Program-made: the position numbers and the translations under genes
NCBI GenBank assembly: GCA_963678705.1
Contig: OY783204.1
Span: forward strand, 15,820,759 to 15,884,758
DNA length: 64,000 nt
Reading direction: 5' to 3'
Origin: Panorpa germanica
Taxonomy: Eukaryota > Arthropoda > Insecta > Mecoptera > Panorpidae
Shown: piece after piece, positions 25,601-35,726 of the stretch
Position numbering within the stretch: the first letter of the stretch is position 1
Layout: each line of letters starts with the position of its first letter
Notes under the pieces: model-generated
Seen by the model: the letters and a program-made list of their open reading frames with translations, nothing else
The model's database searches: none
Told to the model about the DNA's origin: nothing

Positions 25601-26426
25601 TGTGTGTGTACTTAAATTTATGTATATTACGAAAAGGCGGAAGAATGTAATGGCTAACGGCACATGTGTTAAATGAATAAACACAGACATACATACATTG
25701 CAGTAGCGTAGGAGCTGGACACAAATATTTTATTCATTACAAAACATTAATACTCACATAGCATCTCTCTTGGTGCTTCTCTAATTGATCATTAATCCAG
25801 AATAATCTTTGGCGAACTAGATACAAAATCCCCCAAAATTGGAAAACCACTTGAAAAATAGCAATCATAGAACCGTAACATACAATCAGGAAAGGAATAA
25901 ACATAATGCAGTTATCTTTGTCTATGTAGTGAATCGCAACCGATAGAAAGTCAGCGAAAAAAACAACGAAGAACAAAAAGATAATGGCGAACACGTATTT
26001 CCTTGTGACTCTATAGTCGATGTTCCGATGGTAGACATCAAAATGTTTGGAGATTTTGTCATCTATATTGCCAATGCTCTCCAATATAAAGACGATCTTC
26101 TTACTGTTAAGATATTCGGCAATAAAGATTACGACAGCAACAATTGCATTTGTGTACTGAATGATTTCAATCACAACTTGGTTGACAAAAATTTGCAGAG
26201 CTGTATGTCTCAGTCCCTCGGCTAAATTTATTAGGAAAAGGAAAGAGACAACATATATTGTGATGGATACAAATCCCTTAATATACGCAAAACGTGTAAT
26301 ATCTCTAGTCAACGGGGCCATGCCGGAAATGCTCCTGAGTGTAGTGAAGAGATGCAGGTTAGACAGAAGATTATTTGCAGACATTTTTAGTTTTCCTGAG
26401 ATAAATTGATTCAACAGTGAAAACAA
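16610..26426 (-). CDS. Gustatory receptor (7TM chemoreceptor family), five exons, complete
   Basis: Seven-helix insect gustatory receptor, a ligand-gated channel of taste neurons. Exons (high to low): 26426-25758, 23416-23297, 22828-22577, 18258-18169, 16717-16610; every junction is phase 0, giving about 412 residues. A second in-frame ATG lies at 26384 and may be the true start (398 residues). Exon 1 encodes four to five hydrophobic segments and the motif FWINDQLEKHQ. Exon 3 carries FPRMFLMLAWVVYHSVGIV and RTRAEAERTGLLVHRIKNR. Exon 4 reads LHLLKEQFVFNAGGFFFVDL, and exon 5 has the family C-terminal signature TYLVILVQF (about residues 384-392), ending at TAA 16610-16612. Donors and acceptors are GT/AG. 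Intron 3 (18259-22576) is packed with transposons, and intron 1 holds a LINE and a MITE. No disabling change seen; ligand unknown. Confidence 0.85.
17233..17764 (+). repeat. CTCACACTGCA-family element, copy 3 (best preserved)
   Basis: In the last intron of the gustatory receptor. Left end TTTAGTCCCGTCGCACACTG; right end TAGTGTGCGACGAGCCTTA, an imperfect inverted repeat. It carries internal near-duplicate modules (GTATACGCGCTACAATGCT / GTATACATGTTAGAATGCT). About 530 bp, non-coding. Confidence 0.65.
17765..18010 (+). mobile_element. LINE fragment (CRMC zinc-motif family), copy 4
   Basis: Plus-strand frame reads DEKTCRMCGKEKEKLEHIRS and then decays, matching CRMCGKEADTIEHIKSRC of the 24-kb copy. 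Only the C-terminal zinc-like motif region remains, directly abutting the preceding repeat. Confidence 0.6.
18533..20390. repeat. Large fold-back repeat with about 150-bp inverted arms
   Basis: The left arm at about 18533-18690 (TGCCGGTTTTACACCAGCTA, then GACAGTTGCATAAAACTGCA) is the reverse complement of 20090-20262. A further partial repeat of the arm runs to 20390 and ends ACCGGCATTA. TTA flanks the left end and both possible right ends, suggesting a three-base target duplication. The loop contains a Helitron-like repeat (19185-19845) and A+T-rich filler. No transposase frame; lies in the gustatory receptor's third intron. Confidence 0.6.
19185..19845 (+). repeat. Helitron-like repeat family, copy 2 (clearest 3' end)
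   Basis: Longest and clearest member of the family also at 13.1 and 37.7 kb. It ends ACGTCGCTTGCGACGGGGGT then AAAAGCTAGT: a hairpin closely followed by CTAG and T, as at Helitron 3' ends. The 91-codon frame at 19178-19453 is part of the repeat and unlikely to be a gene. Nested in the fold-back repeat. Confidence 0.5.
20529..21822 (-). mobile_element. Mariner-family transposon, near-complete (1294 bp)
   Basis: Imperfect terminal inverted repeats CACATGGGCTGAAAAGTC (from 20530) and GACTTTTCAGCCCATGTG (ending 21821), flanked by TA at 20527-20528 and 21823-21824, the standard mariner target duplication. Size and single-gene layout fit mariner. Inserted in intron 3 of the gustatory receptor in the same orientation as that gene. 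High preservation suggests a recent arrival. Confidence 0.92.
20594..21643 (-). pseudogene. Mariner transposase with one premature stop
   Basis: Reading from ATG at 21643 gives a 350-codon frame, including the stop, interrupted only by TAG at 21512-21514 (codon 44) inside the N-terminal DNA-binding region, at a position that reads TIKR-stop-FADFKRG. The downstream catalytic domain is open: first Asp in TIDETWIHHFTPESK, second in HQDNAPCHKS, third in HPPYSPDLAPSDY, matching the DD34D arrangement of mariner. A usual mariner transposase is about 345-350 residues, so length is normal. The stop removes most of the helix-turn-helix region from any product starting later, so this copy is probably inactive although its ends could still be recognised by a transposase made elsewhere. 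Confidence 0.92.
22036..22529. mobile_element. hAT-like non-autonomous element, 494 bp
   Basis: Left end CAGAGGCGGCTTTAGGGGC; the right end in reverse complement is CAGTGGCGACCTTATAAATT. Flanking octamers TGTATTAG (22028-22035) and TGTATGAA (22530-22537) agree at 6 of 8 positions, as for an aged 8-bp hAT target duplication. Its right end lies only 47 bp from the donor of gustatory receptor exon 3, and a minus-strand frame runs from that exon into the element. Confidence 0.65.
22965..23270. repeat. Degenerate minisatellite in a gustatory receptor intron
   Basis: Repeated blocks of TAGATA(T/C)AATT(C/G)ATTTT followed by GGCAATTGT-like spacers. The clearest period is about 65 bp, made of two related half-units (TACAATTGATTTTGGGGG near 23083 and 23148). 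About four to five full periods lie between exons 2 and 3. No coding potential. Confidence 0.6.
23650..24550 (+). mobile_element. LINE 3' end (CRMC zinc-motif family), best copy
   Basis: Plus strand, antisense inside intron 1 of the gustatory receptor. First part reads YGESTPGYLALEKLRRNN; then, after a frameshift, an open frame at 24027-24506 reads MPQYLEKQQ, LARFRLGNEERCRRYY and CRMCGKEADTIEHIKSRC. These are typical of the C-terminal region of some non-LTR retrotransposon polyproteins in insects, where a Cys/His motif follows the reverse transcriptase. No reverse transcriptase core remains. Five other, more decayed pieces of this family lie in the window. Confidence 0.65.
24947..25200 (+). 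mobile_element. CCCAGTAAAC inverted-repeat element, copy 2 (254 bp)
   Basis: Begins CCCAGTAAACATTTTGGAGT and ends AATTGTTTACTGGG, inverted at the tips. The interior matches 26930-27189 closely (ACCTGTCGGAATACAAATGA and GAAACGTCACTAAA/CCAAA). It lies in intron 1 of the gustatory receptor. Confidence 0.8.
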
Positions 26427-26667
26427 TTCAAAGAACTTTTATAGTCTGTCACAAAGCACTGTGTGGTTTGGCTCTACTAATTCAATTATTATAGAGATAC
26501 TTCCATTTGTTTAGTTTAGACCAAATTATTAATGTGACCTTGAGTGATACTTATTGCTTTAGTATTTATGTAAGATGTTTTTATTATTATAATTGTTTTC
26601 CTCGTTAGACACGCGTGCTGTGGCGTGTTAATCGTAACTTGTACTTTATTTGAATGCTTATACCAAC

Positions 26668-28239
26668 CAGGGTTGGCAGGTCTGAAAAAAAAAGTTATGG
26701 TACCAAGACCGTAAAATTATGGTACATTTGCAAAAAATATGGTAGATTAAATGAATACATATATTTCGATGCTTCATACCGCCAAATTCAAATTTGATTA
26801 AAATACAAGTAGGATTAGATGTATTTTCGTTAATTTAAGTGAGATCATGTTAGTTGTTACCTTTATTAAAGAAGTTAGTTTTAACATAATTATTAAATAA
26901 CAATTAAATACAATTCATATATATCTTCCCAGTAAACATTTTGGAGCATTTTGGAGTCACTTTGACAGCATATTGGAGATGCGTATGATTTTTTTGTCAT
27001 GAAAGAGTTCATTTATAGTTCAATTTCTCACAATCGTTCATATGAAATGTCTGTTTTATCGGCTACAGATGACGGAACCACTCCACCTGTCGGAATACAA
27101 ATGAAGATAAAGTTGATGCGAACTATAATTGAAGTGAAATAGTGATAGAAACGTCACCAAAAGGGACACTTCACCAAAAGTTTACTGGGCTTTTTTTAAG
27201 TAACGAATAAAATACTCATATTTTTAATATATTTTATTGGTATGAATATAAATTGGTAGCAAATTTGGTTAAAAATTATAATTACTAAATACTTGGCAAA
27301 AAAAACTTCATCATTGTCGTCTGAATTGGATTAGGATTGTTTTGGAATATTGCCTGTCAAATTTTTGTGATACAGATTGCTGGTATTCAACCTACTGTAT
27401 TGTTCATCTGATGGCTCAAATGCTACACAATTTTTATTTTAAAATTAAGTAAAATTTTAACCGTTAAAAGGACATGTGGGAAGAGTGCGGACATGAATCA
27501 TAAAATATCCAGTCGCATTTAAGACGGCAGCGCCATCTCTTGTATAATATAGAATACAGTAATAAATTCTATTTTTGCGCTTAAGGAGGTACAGGACGTA
27601 CCGTCAATGCAAAAAGTTTATCTCTCGGTAAAATACGAAGTACTCGTACATAAAGGACGAGCAAATATTGGGACTGTACCTTTGAAAATGAATTTTTCAA
27701 TTCCCTATTAAACTGGTTTTTGCCTGCTATTAATAAATTAAAAATTACCTATAATTAATATCAAATTTATATTAATTCAATTTAAATACAAATTAAATAT
27801 TTTGAAAAAGGAATAATAAATTTAGCAACGCTGCAAATTTACGTGTGTTGACGCATGCGTGATTTGGTTCTTTCACCAATAAATTGTTATATTTTATATA
27901 ACATTTATTCCAATTTTGAATTTCCCGCTCAAATTGGAATTTGCAACGTTGCCGGCTTATAACCTACATTTACTGTTTCTTAAAGGTTTTATTTAAATAT
28001 TTTCGTAAATAGGTATCCTTTTGATAATTTATAAAAGATAATTGGTTAGATATATTAATAAAAATTAATATAATAATAAATAACAATTATTAATAAAAAA
28101 TCAAATTCATAATTCATAAATTTTTGATTCTTCAAAATTATGGTAGTTTGCCTCATTATGGTACAACAAGGATGGTAGATTGTACAAACGTCAAAATTAT
28201 GGTACATCTACCTCCATTATGGTTCGATTGCCAACACTG
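26668..28239. mobile_element. hAT-like element, 1572 bp, with a nested MITE
   Basis: Left end CAGGGTTGGCA and right end TGCCAACACTG are inverted repeats (10 of 11), flanked by ATACCAAC (26660-26667) and ATAGCAAT (28240-28247), 6 of 8 identical. Subterminal ATTATGGTA motifs recur near both ends, as in hAT subterminal binding repeats. No transposase frame. Another element (26930-27189) is nested inside. From 26427 to 26667, upstream of the gustatory receptor, I see no recognisable promoter element. Confidence 0.7.
26930..27189 (+). mobile_element. CCCAGTAAAC inverted-repeat element, copy 3 (260 bp), nested
   Basis: CCCAGTAAACATTTTGGAGC at the left and AAGTTTACTGGG at the right. Very similar to 24947-25200, with a small local duplication (ATTTTGGAG twice) near the left end. 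Sits inside the 1.57-kb hAT-like element. Confidence 0.8.
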
Positions 28240-28462
28240 ATAGCAATACTGTCCGCACAGCGTCATTTATATTACAAAATAAAATACTAAAAAAAAATTA
28301 TTCGATCTCAAATTAGAAAAAAGTTCTTTTCAATTTCAAAATACAAGAACCTTTTGTAAAAGTATTGGTGAATCGCAAATGTCTGACAAATCTATCTAAC
28401 AAAAGAATGTCCCTCTCTTTGGTAATTTCACACATTTTATTATATAGGCAATAAAACATATT

Positions 28463-28931
28463 TAAGGCTGCGTTCACACGACATTGTTCTGCACGTTTTT
28501 TCCAGTATTTGATTTTAAACATATAATCAGCAGCATGTTTTCACGCTAAATTTTTATTAGTGAAAACGTATAACCGCAATTTTCATATGCTAAAATAAAT
28601 TTGCTAAATGTTTAACAAAACGGCTTTTGTTTCACCAAAGAAATCATTATCTATGATCCGGTTTTTATTCGATAAACGTCACGCCGAGTGAAAAATACCG
28701 TTTAATACTATGTGCCAATGCAAAGCGAATTTGTTAAAGTTCATTCGATTTGCTTGACAAGTCCGGTGAGTATTCGATAAACGTGTTCAGCGGTGTACGT
28801 ATTTTTGTAGTGTGAATGTCATGTGAACGGTTCTAAATACATATATTGTATGCACTACTGTTTATTCGAAAATATTTATACTCCGCAAATAACGTGTAAA
28901 AAGAGTAAACTGCCATGTGAACCTAGCCTTA
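28463..28931. mobile_element. Inverted-repeat element (TAAGGCT...TTCACA), about 470 bp
   Basis: Left end TAAGGCTGCGTTCACACGAC; right end TGCCATGTGAACCTAGCCTTA, an inverted repeat with few mismatches. Inside are inverted GATAAACGT-type motifs. No gene. 28248-28462 and 28932-29097 show no feature. Confidence 0.6.
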
Positions 28932-29097
28932 TCATGTTATAAAGCGGCGCATGAATTTTGCATTGTTGTAAATTTTTAACAATACCTAATAAATATTTAC
29001 GTAAAATTATAAGTGTTATTTTTGTAAATAATAAAATATTCGTAAAATAACGAAATTGTTAATGTGTTATAAAAGACCCACTTCCGGCCCGGATCGT

Positions 29098-29808
29098 TTA
29101 AGTGCAAGCGCACACTAAAGACGATAGTTAATGGAACGAAATTGTCAGTATGATCCATAGAGATATAAGAATAGAGTACGCGAAGTGTACGGCCGCGTGT
29201 AAGAGGAAGCGATAGATGCAAAACGAGAGATAGCCTACCGAGTGTCCTATCTGTTTCTCCTAACCGAACCGCTGCTGCCGGCTTGGTTGATTGGCGGTAT
29301 GGTAGAGGGTAAACAAGCAAGCAGACGCTATTGTTAAAATAAAAATAAAGATAAAAATATTTGTAAATAGTTAGTGTAGTATACAGTAAATTTTAAATAA
29401 TATATTCAAAGCATTTTAACGTCCAGACAATGAATAAAGACAGCGATAGCCCCCAACTATTATAGCTATATTTTCGTTAGCGTGGCGGTCAATCATAGTA
29501 CTCGGCTCGAAAGAGACGCAGAGGACATTCGTGGCTATCTCTCTCTTTGCCTGTATTACAGTTTTCAGCCTCTTGCGCACTGTAGTCTTATATCTCTATG
29601 GTGTTTGCTCAATGTCAAAATAGACCGACAAAAAGAAAACAGTTTAATGCCGAACATTTAGAAAATGTATTCCTTAGCTGCGGGTAAGGGCTGTTACCTA
29701 TTGGAGATACGTGTTAAAACAAAATTGTTAGCGTTTTCTCTGTTTATACAATGGTTCGTATGGTACCGTCGTTAAGATAGTCGTGTCTCCAGTGTGCGCT
29801 AAGCCTTA
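29098..29808. mobile_element. Outer element of a nested pair (GCGCACACT inverted ends)
   Basis: Left end TTAAGTGCAAGCGCACACTA; the right end reads CCAGTGTGCGCTAAGCCTTA, so the ends form an imperfect inverted repeat. About 445 bp of its interior is a second, hAT-type element (29156-29600). Removing it leaves an element of about 266 bp. Confidence 0.55.
29156..29600. mobile_element. CATAGAGATATAAG hAT-type MITE, copy 1, nested
   Basis: Perfect 14-bp inverted tips CATAGAGATATAAG / CTTATATCTCTATG. It is related in reverse orientation to 35735-36167 (GGCGGTATGGTAGAGGGTAA, CGAGTGTCCTATCTGTTTC and TCTCTCTTTGCC blocks). Its flanks are not a good octamer duplication here (GTATGATC and GTGTTTGC), unlike the second copy. 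Confidence 0.7.
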
Positions 29809-30333
29809 AAATAGTACAATCGTAAAATCGAGGATTGAACAGCAACAAAAGATGTAAACTATGTTCAATAAAAAAAATATTTTAAAAGGTGTTAAAATTT
29901 TAAATATTCTGTTATTATCCTGTCTACATAATTTGCATTATCACACTAGGCAATAAACTTTATAACCGGATTTACTTGTATAAAATTGTGTACTTCGTAA
30001 TTCTTTTACCCTAAAATAAGTATTTAAGAACATATTCCTTTGGAAATAGATTCTTTTCTTTTCAACACTGGAACTGTTCACATCTGAGTGCATCTGAGCT
30101 TCAAGATTATTGAATAAATTAATTGTGATTGTGTGCAATTTGTCCAAGTACAAGTTTCCCATCTTGATAGAAATCGATCATCAACTGTAAGTACCTTTAT
30201 TTTGTTATCGTTATTGTTCATATATACCATTCCAATTTTATTTTAAATTGACAACATACCCTAATAATCGTTTTCCTATAATTTCTTTAATAAACATTAT
30301 AACTTATCTATTTATTTGACAAATTCATTAACA

Positions 30334-32431
30334 ATGAAATGCAAAAAGAAAATACTAATAAACAATCCATTAACGGTAGCCCACGCATTAACAATCCTTT
30401 TTCCGGAAAAATTTATACACGCGTGCGAATCTATTAAGAGTGTTTATTCAGATGTTTGTTATTAAATTGCTGTTGTTTTAGAAAAAGTATACTCTAGTAA
30501 AAAGCGTGATGAACAAACAGCGAGAATATTTCATTTAGCTAATCGGACAGAAAAACAAAATGTAATATCTGAAATAGAACGCATTATTAACTCTGATAGA
30601 AATATTTCTACAGTGAATGACGTTTCTAACGAAGATCAACAAAGTTATGTTTCTGCAACGCAATCTCATACTAAAGAGCATTCACCAGATTCTATAATTT
30701 TTAATAAAAATTGTACATGTTTAACTTTCATTTAAGTACAATAAAATTAATCGTAACTCTTCAAATTTTTACTTTCATGCAAAAGCGATATGTAAATTTT
30801 CGGGGTGCGCTGCATATTACTTTAGAGTTTATTAAAATTCTGAAAACGACAACAATGTGTCTGTTCATGTTGAACAAAAAGGTGTCTTTTTTTCATTTCA
30901 TAGACGGTAAATTCGAGGAACAGTTCCCAATCGTTTTAAGAAACTTTTAATTCAGGATAACACTAAAAACATACAATTAGATGGGTTATTTAAAACACCC
31001 CGTTCATCATTAGGAGCAGGTAAATATACAGGCAACCTTGAACTAGCTACAATTCGTAAAATCAGTAGTAAGGCCAAGTCTGATTTAGATTTAGATAAAG
31101 ATATTTTAATCGCAATACATAAATTAAGTAAAGAATCTGAATTATATTATGCATAAGGGGATGCAACAGGGCAGTTATTCATTACAAGGGTTGTACAGTT
31201 TCTTCATTCCAGTTTATAACTTGTTTCCATACTGGGGGTAATATTTCAATTAGAATGCAACAGTTTCTAAATATTTTAAACAGTTAATCCACTTTATCCA
31301 GAGCCGTTGATCCACAAAATCACTACTATACTGATTATAGTATTGCTTTAATGAGTGGCAACTTGGACGCGTTTAATAAAAGGACAATGACTGAATAATC
31401 AGATAAAACCTTTGATACCTATATAAAATATAATCCATAACTTCTGATATCATCCTATAAAATTTTAAAGAACTAGTTAAAGATTGTACTGTATTATTGT
31501 GTATGAACAAATACAAAACAGCTGCCTGTGTCAATGCGTTATATATTATTTTAAAAACTGACATTTTATAACATAACTATATTATTATAACATAATTAAT
31601 TTTTATTATTGAATTGAATTTATTATTATAACATAATAATAAATTCAGAAATCCAGGTAATTAGTGATAATGCTGATTTACTAGCTAGATAAAAATTTGG
31701 AAAACGACGGGTTTAAAAAATGGGCTTTAAAACAAAATTGTACGAACTTTAAATTTTGGGTTTTACCTATTAACCAATTTGACCATTGGACCTTGTTAGT
31801 AGTAAATTTAGAAAAAAAATTGTTTCTTGTTTATTTAGATTCTATATCAGAAAATACCAAAGTGCGAAAAAATTGCTCATTAGATAATGTAAAAACACTT
31901 ATTAGTAGCGTCATAAAAACATTTCCATTAATAATTGGGATTTATATCTCCTAGAAGACGTTCCTTGTCAAAACATTTAATCCAACTCCATCAAAGAATA
32001 AATGCGGAGTGCATTTGTGTGCTTGGGCATATATTATATTATCCGGAGAATCTCTGAGAAGGGATTTCTTGAAAAGGAATTTTATTAGAAATTTCATTCG
32101 TCGAGAAATAGGGGAGCGCAATTGTGACGACGACTCGAAAGATAACTTGCTGCATACTTTTATACTTGGTGATAACAAAAATCTTGAATTTGATAACATA
32201 ACTCTTAAGCTAAATAGTATAACAAATCCCCTAAAGACTTTATATCGTGTTTTGATTTCTGTGCTAATCAAAAGCAAAGCGTTACTTCATAAGGCATTTT
32301 GTTTTAATACTTTTCTAAAGTATGACTCTTTCTTTAGTCCAATTACCATTACCACATATATTTGTAATATTCTCCGAAGCATTTATACTGATTTAAACTT
32401 TGATGTTCGTTTATTGAAAGCTATAAATTAG
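30334..32431 (+). pseudogene. Decayed Ulp1-protease/DDE-transposase-like reading frame
   Basis: Broken plus-strand frames in a plausible order: a charged N-terminal part from ATG 30334 to about 30735; a zinc-like stretch NFYFHAKAICKFSGCAAYYF (about 30750-30830); a basic segment LFKTPRSSLGAGKYTGNL; GDATGQLFITR near 31160; and TDYSIALMSGNLDAFN near 31330. GDATG and TDYS are the kind of surroundings seen for the first two catalytic Asp of some DDE transposases. The end (31697-32431) looks like a C48/Ulp1 cysteine protease: the His in DHWTLLVVNL, the Asp in VYLDS and the Cys in KCGVHLCAWAY, with a frameshift between Asp and Cys. Several stops and frameshifts make it non-functional. Joining these parts into one element is inference. 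29809-30333 holds nothing recognisable. Confidence 0.45.
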
Positions 32432-32806
32432 GGGTCGTCTTTCGCTCATCAATAACGTTATTAAGTTTTTAATGGCTATTTATAAACCTAGAGAAATAAT
32501 AATTTTTTTTAAACAATAGAACACACTACTAATTTAAATTTACAGTAAATATATCTCTGCAGTCCGCTCTAAAATTTTCTTTTAAAAACACAAGATTTAT
32601 TAGTGCTTAGTTTTTCATAGAATACACATATATAATTATAGTGATATTCACATGCATATTACAAGTGTAATAAAATTGTTGTGGACTTATATTTATGTAT
32701 TACTCTTTTCAGTTTTCCTAGCGTCCTTCTCATTCTAATCCCATTTCCTTACTATCCTTCTCCTCCTGCCTATGAGACTTTATTTGTTTATGTATCATGA
32801 AATATT

Positions 32807-33419
32807 CAGGGAGGGCACAGACCTGGAAAACCTGGAAATCCGGGAATTATCAGGGAATTTAATGCAACCTGAAATTTCAATAAATAAAAGGGAATTTTTA
32901 TTGCGGCAACTATTTCATATATAGTATATTATATTTCATTTAAAATGAAATGAATCAGAAAATTTAAATAAAAAACATGGAACTAATGAAAAAAAATATC
33001 TGGCGTCAAAAAAGCTAAACTTTTAGCTGAAATTTAAAATATTGATTATCAATTTAAAATCTTCAATAATTTTATCTGTTAAATATTAAGTGTAAATTTG
33101 TTCCAGTTTGTTATACCAGTCATCAGCTTATTTTCGTCTTACTCATTTTAAGTTAATTTTATTAAGGAGTAATAAAATTAGTTATTAAACGTTTGCCAAC
33201 TAAGGCAATGAATAAAAAATAAATTAGAAATAAATATATATTTTTTTAAATTTAATAATAGATCTAATTATTGGTAATTACAATATAATCAAAACTTTAA
33301 ATATTTAAGTGATACGAATAAAATTTCTTAATATAAAATCAGGGAAAAGTACGAAAAACTTTACTGGAAAGCCTGGAATTATCAGGGAAATTTAAAATCA
33401 TTTTTTTCTGGCCGCTCTG
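32807..33419. mobile_element. Possible hAT-like remnant (CAGGGAGGGCA ends)
   Basis: Left end CAGGGAGGGCACAGACCTGG and right end, reverse complement CAGAGCGGCCAGA, are a weak inverted repeat; CCTGGAA(A/T)... ATCAGGGAA(A)TTTAA recurs near both ends as a direct subterminal repeat. Flanking octamers agree at only 4 of 8, so boundaries are tentative. 33420-34346 shows no clear gene; a coding-looking but unplaced stretch is at 34090-34215. Confidence 0.35.
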
Positions 33420-34346
33420 ATATTGTTTATATAATAATTTTTTAGTCAATTAGGAACATTTAAATTATTAATAATTTGCTGTAAATGATTTTTCCAACAC
33501 ATTATGCATCTTCATATACTATTACAGTACCGTTGTAATATAACACATACATTTCTTGATAACTCGTTTACAAATAGATTAACTATAACGAGTAACATCT
33601 TACTACCATGTTACTTATTACTATCTTACGATTTATTTCAGTCACTTCAACGGACATTGTTCAATACGAGTAGCAGACCACATCTAATAAAATGGTAAGA
33701 TTATAAATGGATTACTGTTATTAATGAACAACATGAAATAAATTAGTGTTAGTAGTAGTCATTAGTTTAATATAGTTTTAAATCCCATTCTAACTCCAAT
33801 ACTTAACCCTGGGTCTTTTAAGGAACAATTGAAATTTCAAACTCCTATTTCTCTCTCATTAGTACAGAACGCATTTCACCTATGCCCTCTAAAAAATCTA
33901 GTTAGTGGTATGGACTTAAGGTTCCAGTGCCGTACGGATCTGGCAGTTTACTAGCAAAGGCGAGCCAGTGAAACTTGCCTCAGTGCTCTAAAAGGGTCAG
34001 TGTACACACGACGTTAGTATTTTCCAATGTTAGTTACTAATATTAATTATTATTTAATAATTTTTATATTTTCATCAATAAAAACTTATTTTGTGCCGAA
34101 TAATCACCGTTCCGTTTATTATGACATGCCGGTATCCGTAAAATATTCCCCACTTTCAGGTGCACAAATAATTCAACTTTTTGGAGCCCACGCCAAAGAC
34201 ACTACATTCTTTCCAAAGCTTATAATCTAAGATAAAAAAGTCCGATTTTCTTAATATTTGTTTGGTCTAAAGTTACGAATTTTTTAACAATATTCCGTTT
34301 TTTACGCGTTTTTCACTATTTGTGAATTTTTATTAACAACGGTTTT

Positions 34347-35309
34347 AAACTTTGGACTTTGGCAACTTCTGGACCATGTAGTAGACACTTCAAGAAGTAA
34401 TCCAGAATTATTTCGTATCGTATCACGAGAACGTATCACTTTATTAGGATATTATAACATTGAAGATAGAATATTCAGTACCCTTATATTGCAACAAATA
34501 ATGGTCTGAGGTAATAGAGTAACTTCATTTTCTAGGACCGCGATTACTACTTATATGGGGACGGCTTCTTGCTGCGGTATGGGAAATATGTGTTCAACAT
34601 ACCAAGCATGCCAAACATGGAAAAGGTTGACAGAGCAGTCAATGGCAGGACTGCTCGGCAGCTGGAGGCCAGTATTCGGCACATCAAAGAAAGTGACGCA
34701 AATATAAAAAAGGCGGTGGTGATGATTGGGATAAACGATGTTATTAATGTAGGTAACAAAATAACTCTGCATTATCTATGCTAAAATATCTATGATACTA
34801 TATATAATAAAACATTTTCAGAACCTTCACCCGAGGAAATTTAAGCACATAATTCATTGTATAGCGGTCAAACTAAAGCAAATACATGTGGTTTGGCTAA
34901 CACTGCCAACACCTCCTAGATTTTTGAATGACAATGAAAAAATAAAGCGGTTGGAAATCTACAACAGCTACATTCTAACCTTAAAAAAACGTATGTTGAG
35001 ATTATACAACTTACATAAAGTAAATCAAATTAACAATGCATAACATTAAAAGTAATTTTATTTAATTACAGACAACCATGTAACTGTAGTAGATATACGT
35101 CCCTTATTTAAAGAAAACAATGGGGAAGTAAAGAAACAATTATTTGAAAGGTAAATATTATAAGGTTTTATCTCACTAACCCATTTACCTAAATTATTAA
35201 TAATATATTTATTCGAAATTTAAGGTGCCATGATGGCAGGGCAGACATGTTGCATTGGAACATAAGAGGGATCGAAGCAGTAGAAGAACTAATTAAGCAA
35301 TATTTATAA
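34347..35309 (+). CDS. SGNH/GDSL-hydrolase-like protein, 3' part of a spliced gene
   Basis: Exons about 34347-34503, 34536-34748, 34822-34990, 35072-35150 and 35225-35309; phases match at each junction and all sites are GT/AG. The frame ends at TAA 35307-35309, with AATAAA near 35361. Landmarks of an SGNH-type esterase fold: YGDGFLLRYG where block I normally has GDS (here the Ser position is Gly), VVMIGINDV (block III, G-x-N-D), a helix-rich middle, and DMLHWN (block V, D-x-x-H). The missing block I Ser argues against classical esterase activity unless the true nucleophile lies elsewhere. The first exon is the least certain and no start codon is assigned; coding-looking DNA at 34090-34215 may belong upstream. 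It sits amid transposon debris, so a transposon-borne origin is possible. Confidence 0.5.
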
Positions 35310-35726
35310 TCGTTACTTTTACCATTATATACTACTGTCTTATATGTATTATTTAAATTCAATAAAATAATTCGTAATTTCATATCAAATTTTGACTTAA
35401 TTGTCCATAATTTTCAATCAAATTTATACAAATTTCATTTGTCCATTTAAATTCCATTTAAAAATATTTTTATTTATTTTCTAAAAACAACTCACGTCTA
35501 TCCATAATGAAATTATAGTAAAGACTGAGTAGATACTCGACCCTTTTGTTCGGGACCACATTCAAATTCTCTTTGATAAAGACCGACTTGGTCTTGAAAC
35601 ATTTTTGTTTCATAAAAATACTATAATACTAAAACAATAGCAAAAGTAAGGGTTTTATTAGTGTCGCATGTCGCACTGGTCTGTACCATACATTAGAATC
35701 AGCCTGTGATTTGCTACACTACATAG

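Noticed and set aside
26028..26409. Plus-strand frames opposite gustatory receptor exon 1
   Set aside because: Pure antisense shadows of the receptor's coding exon.
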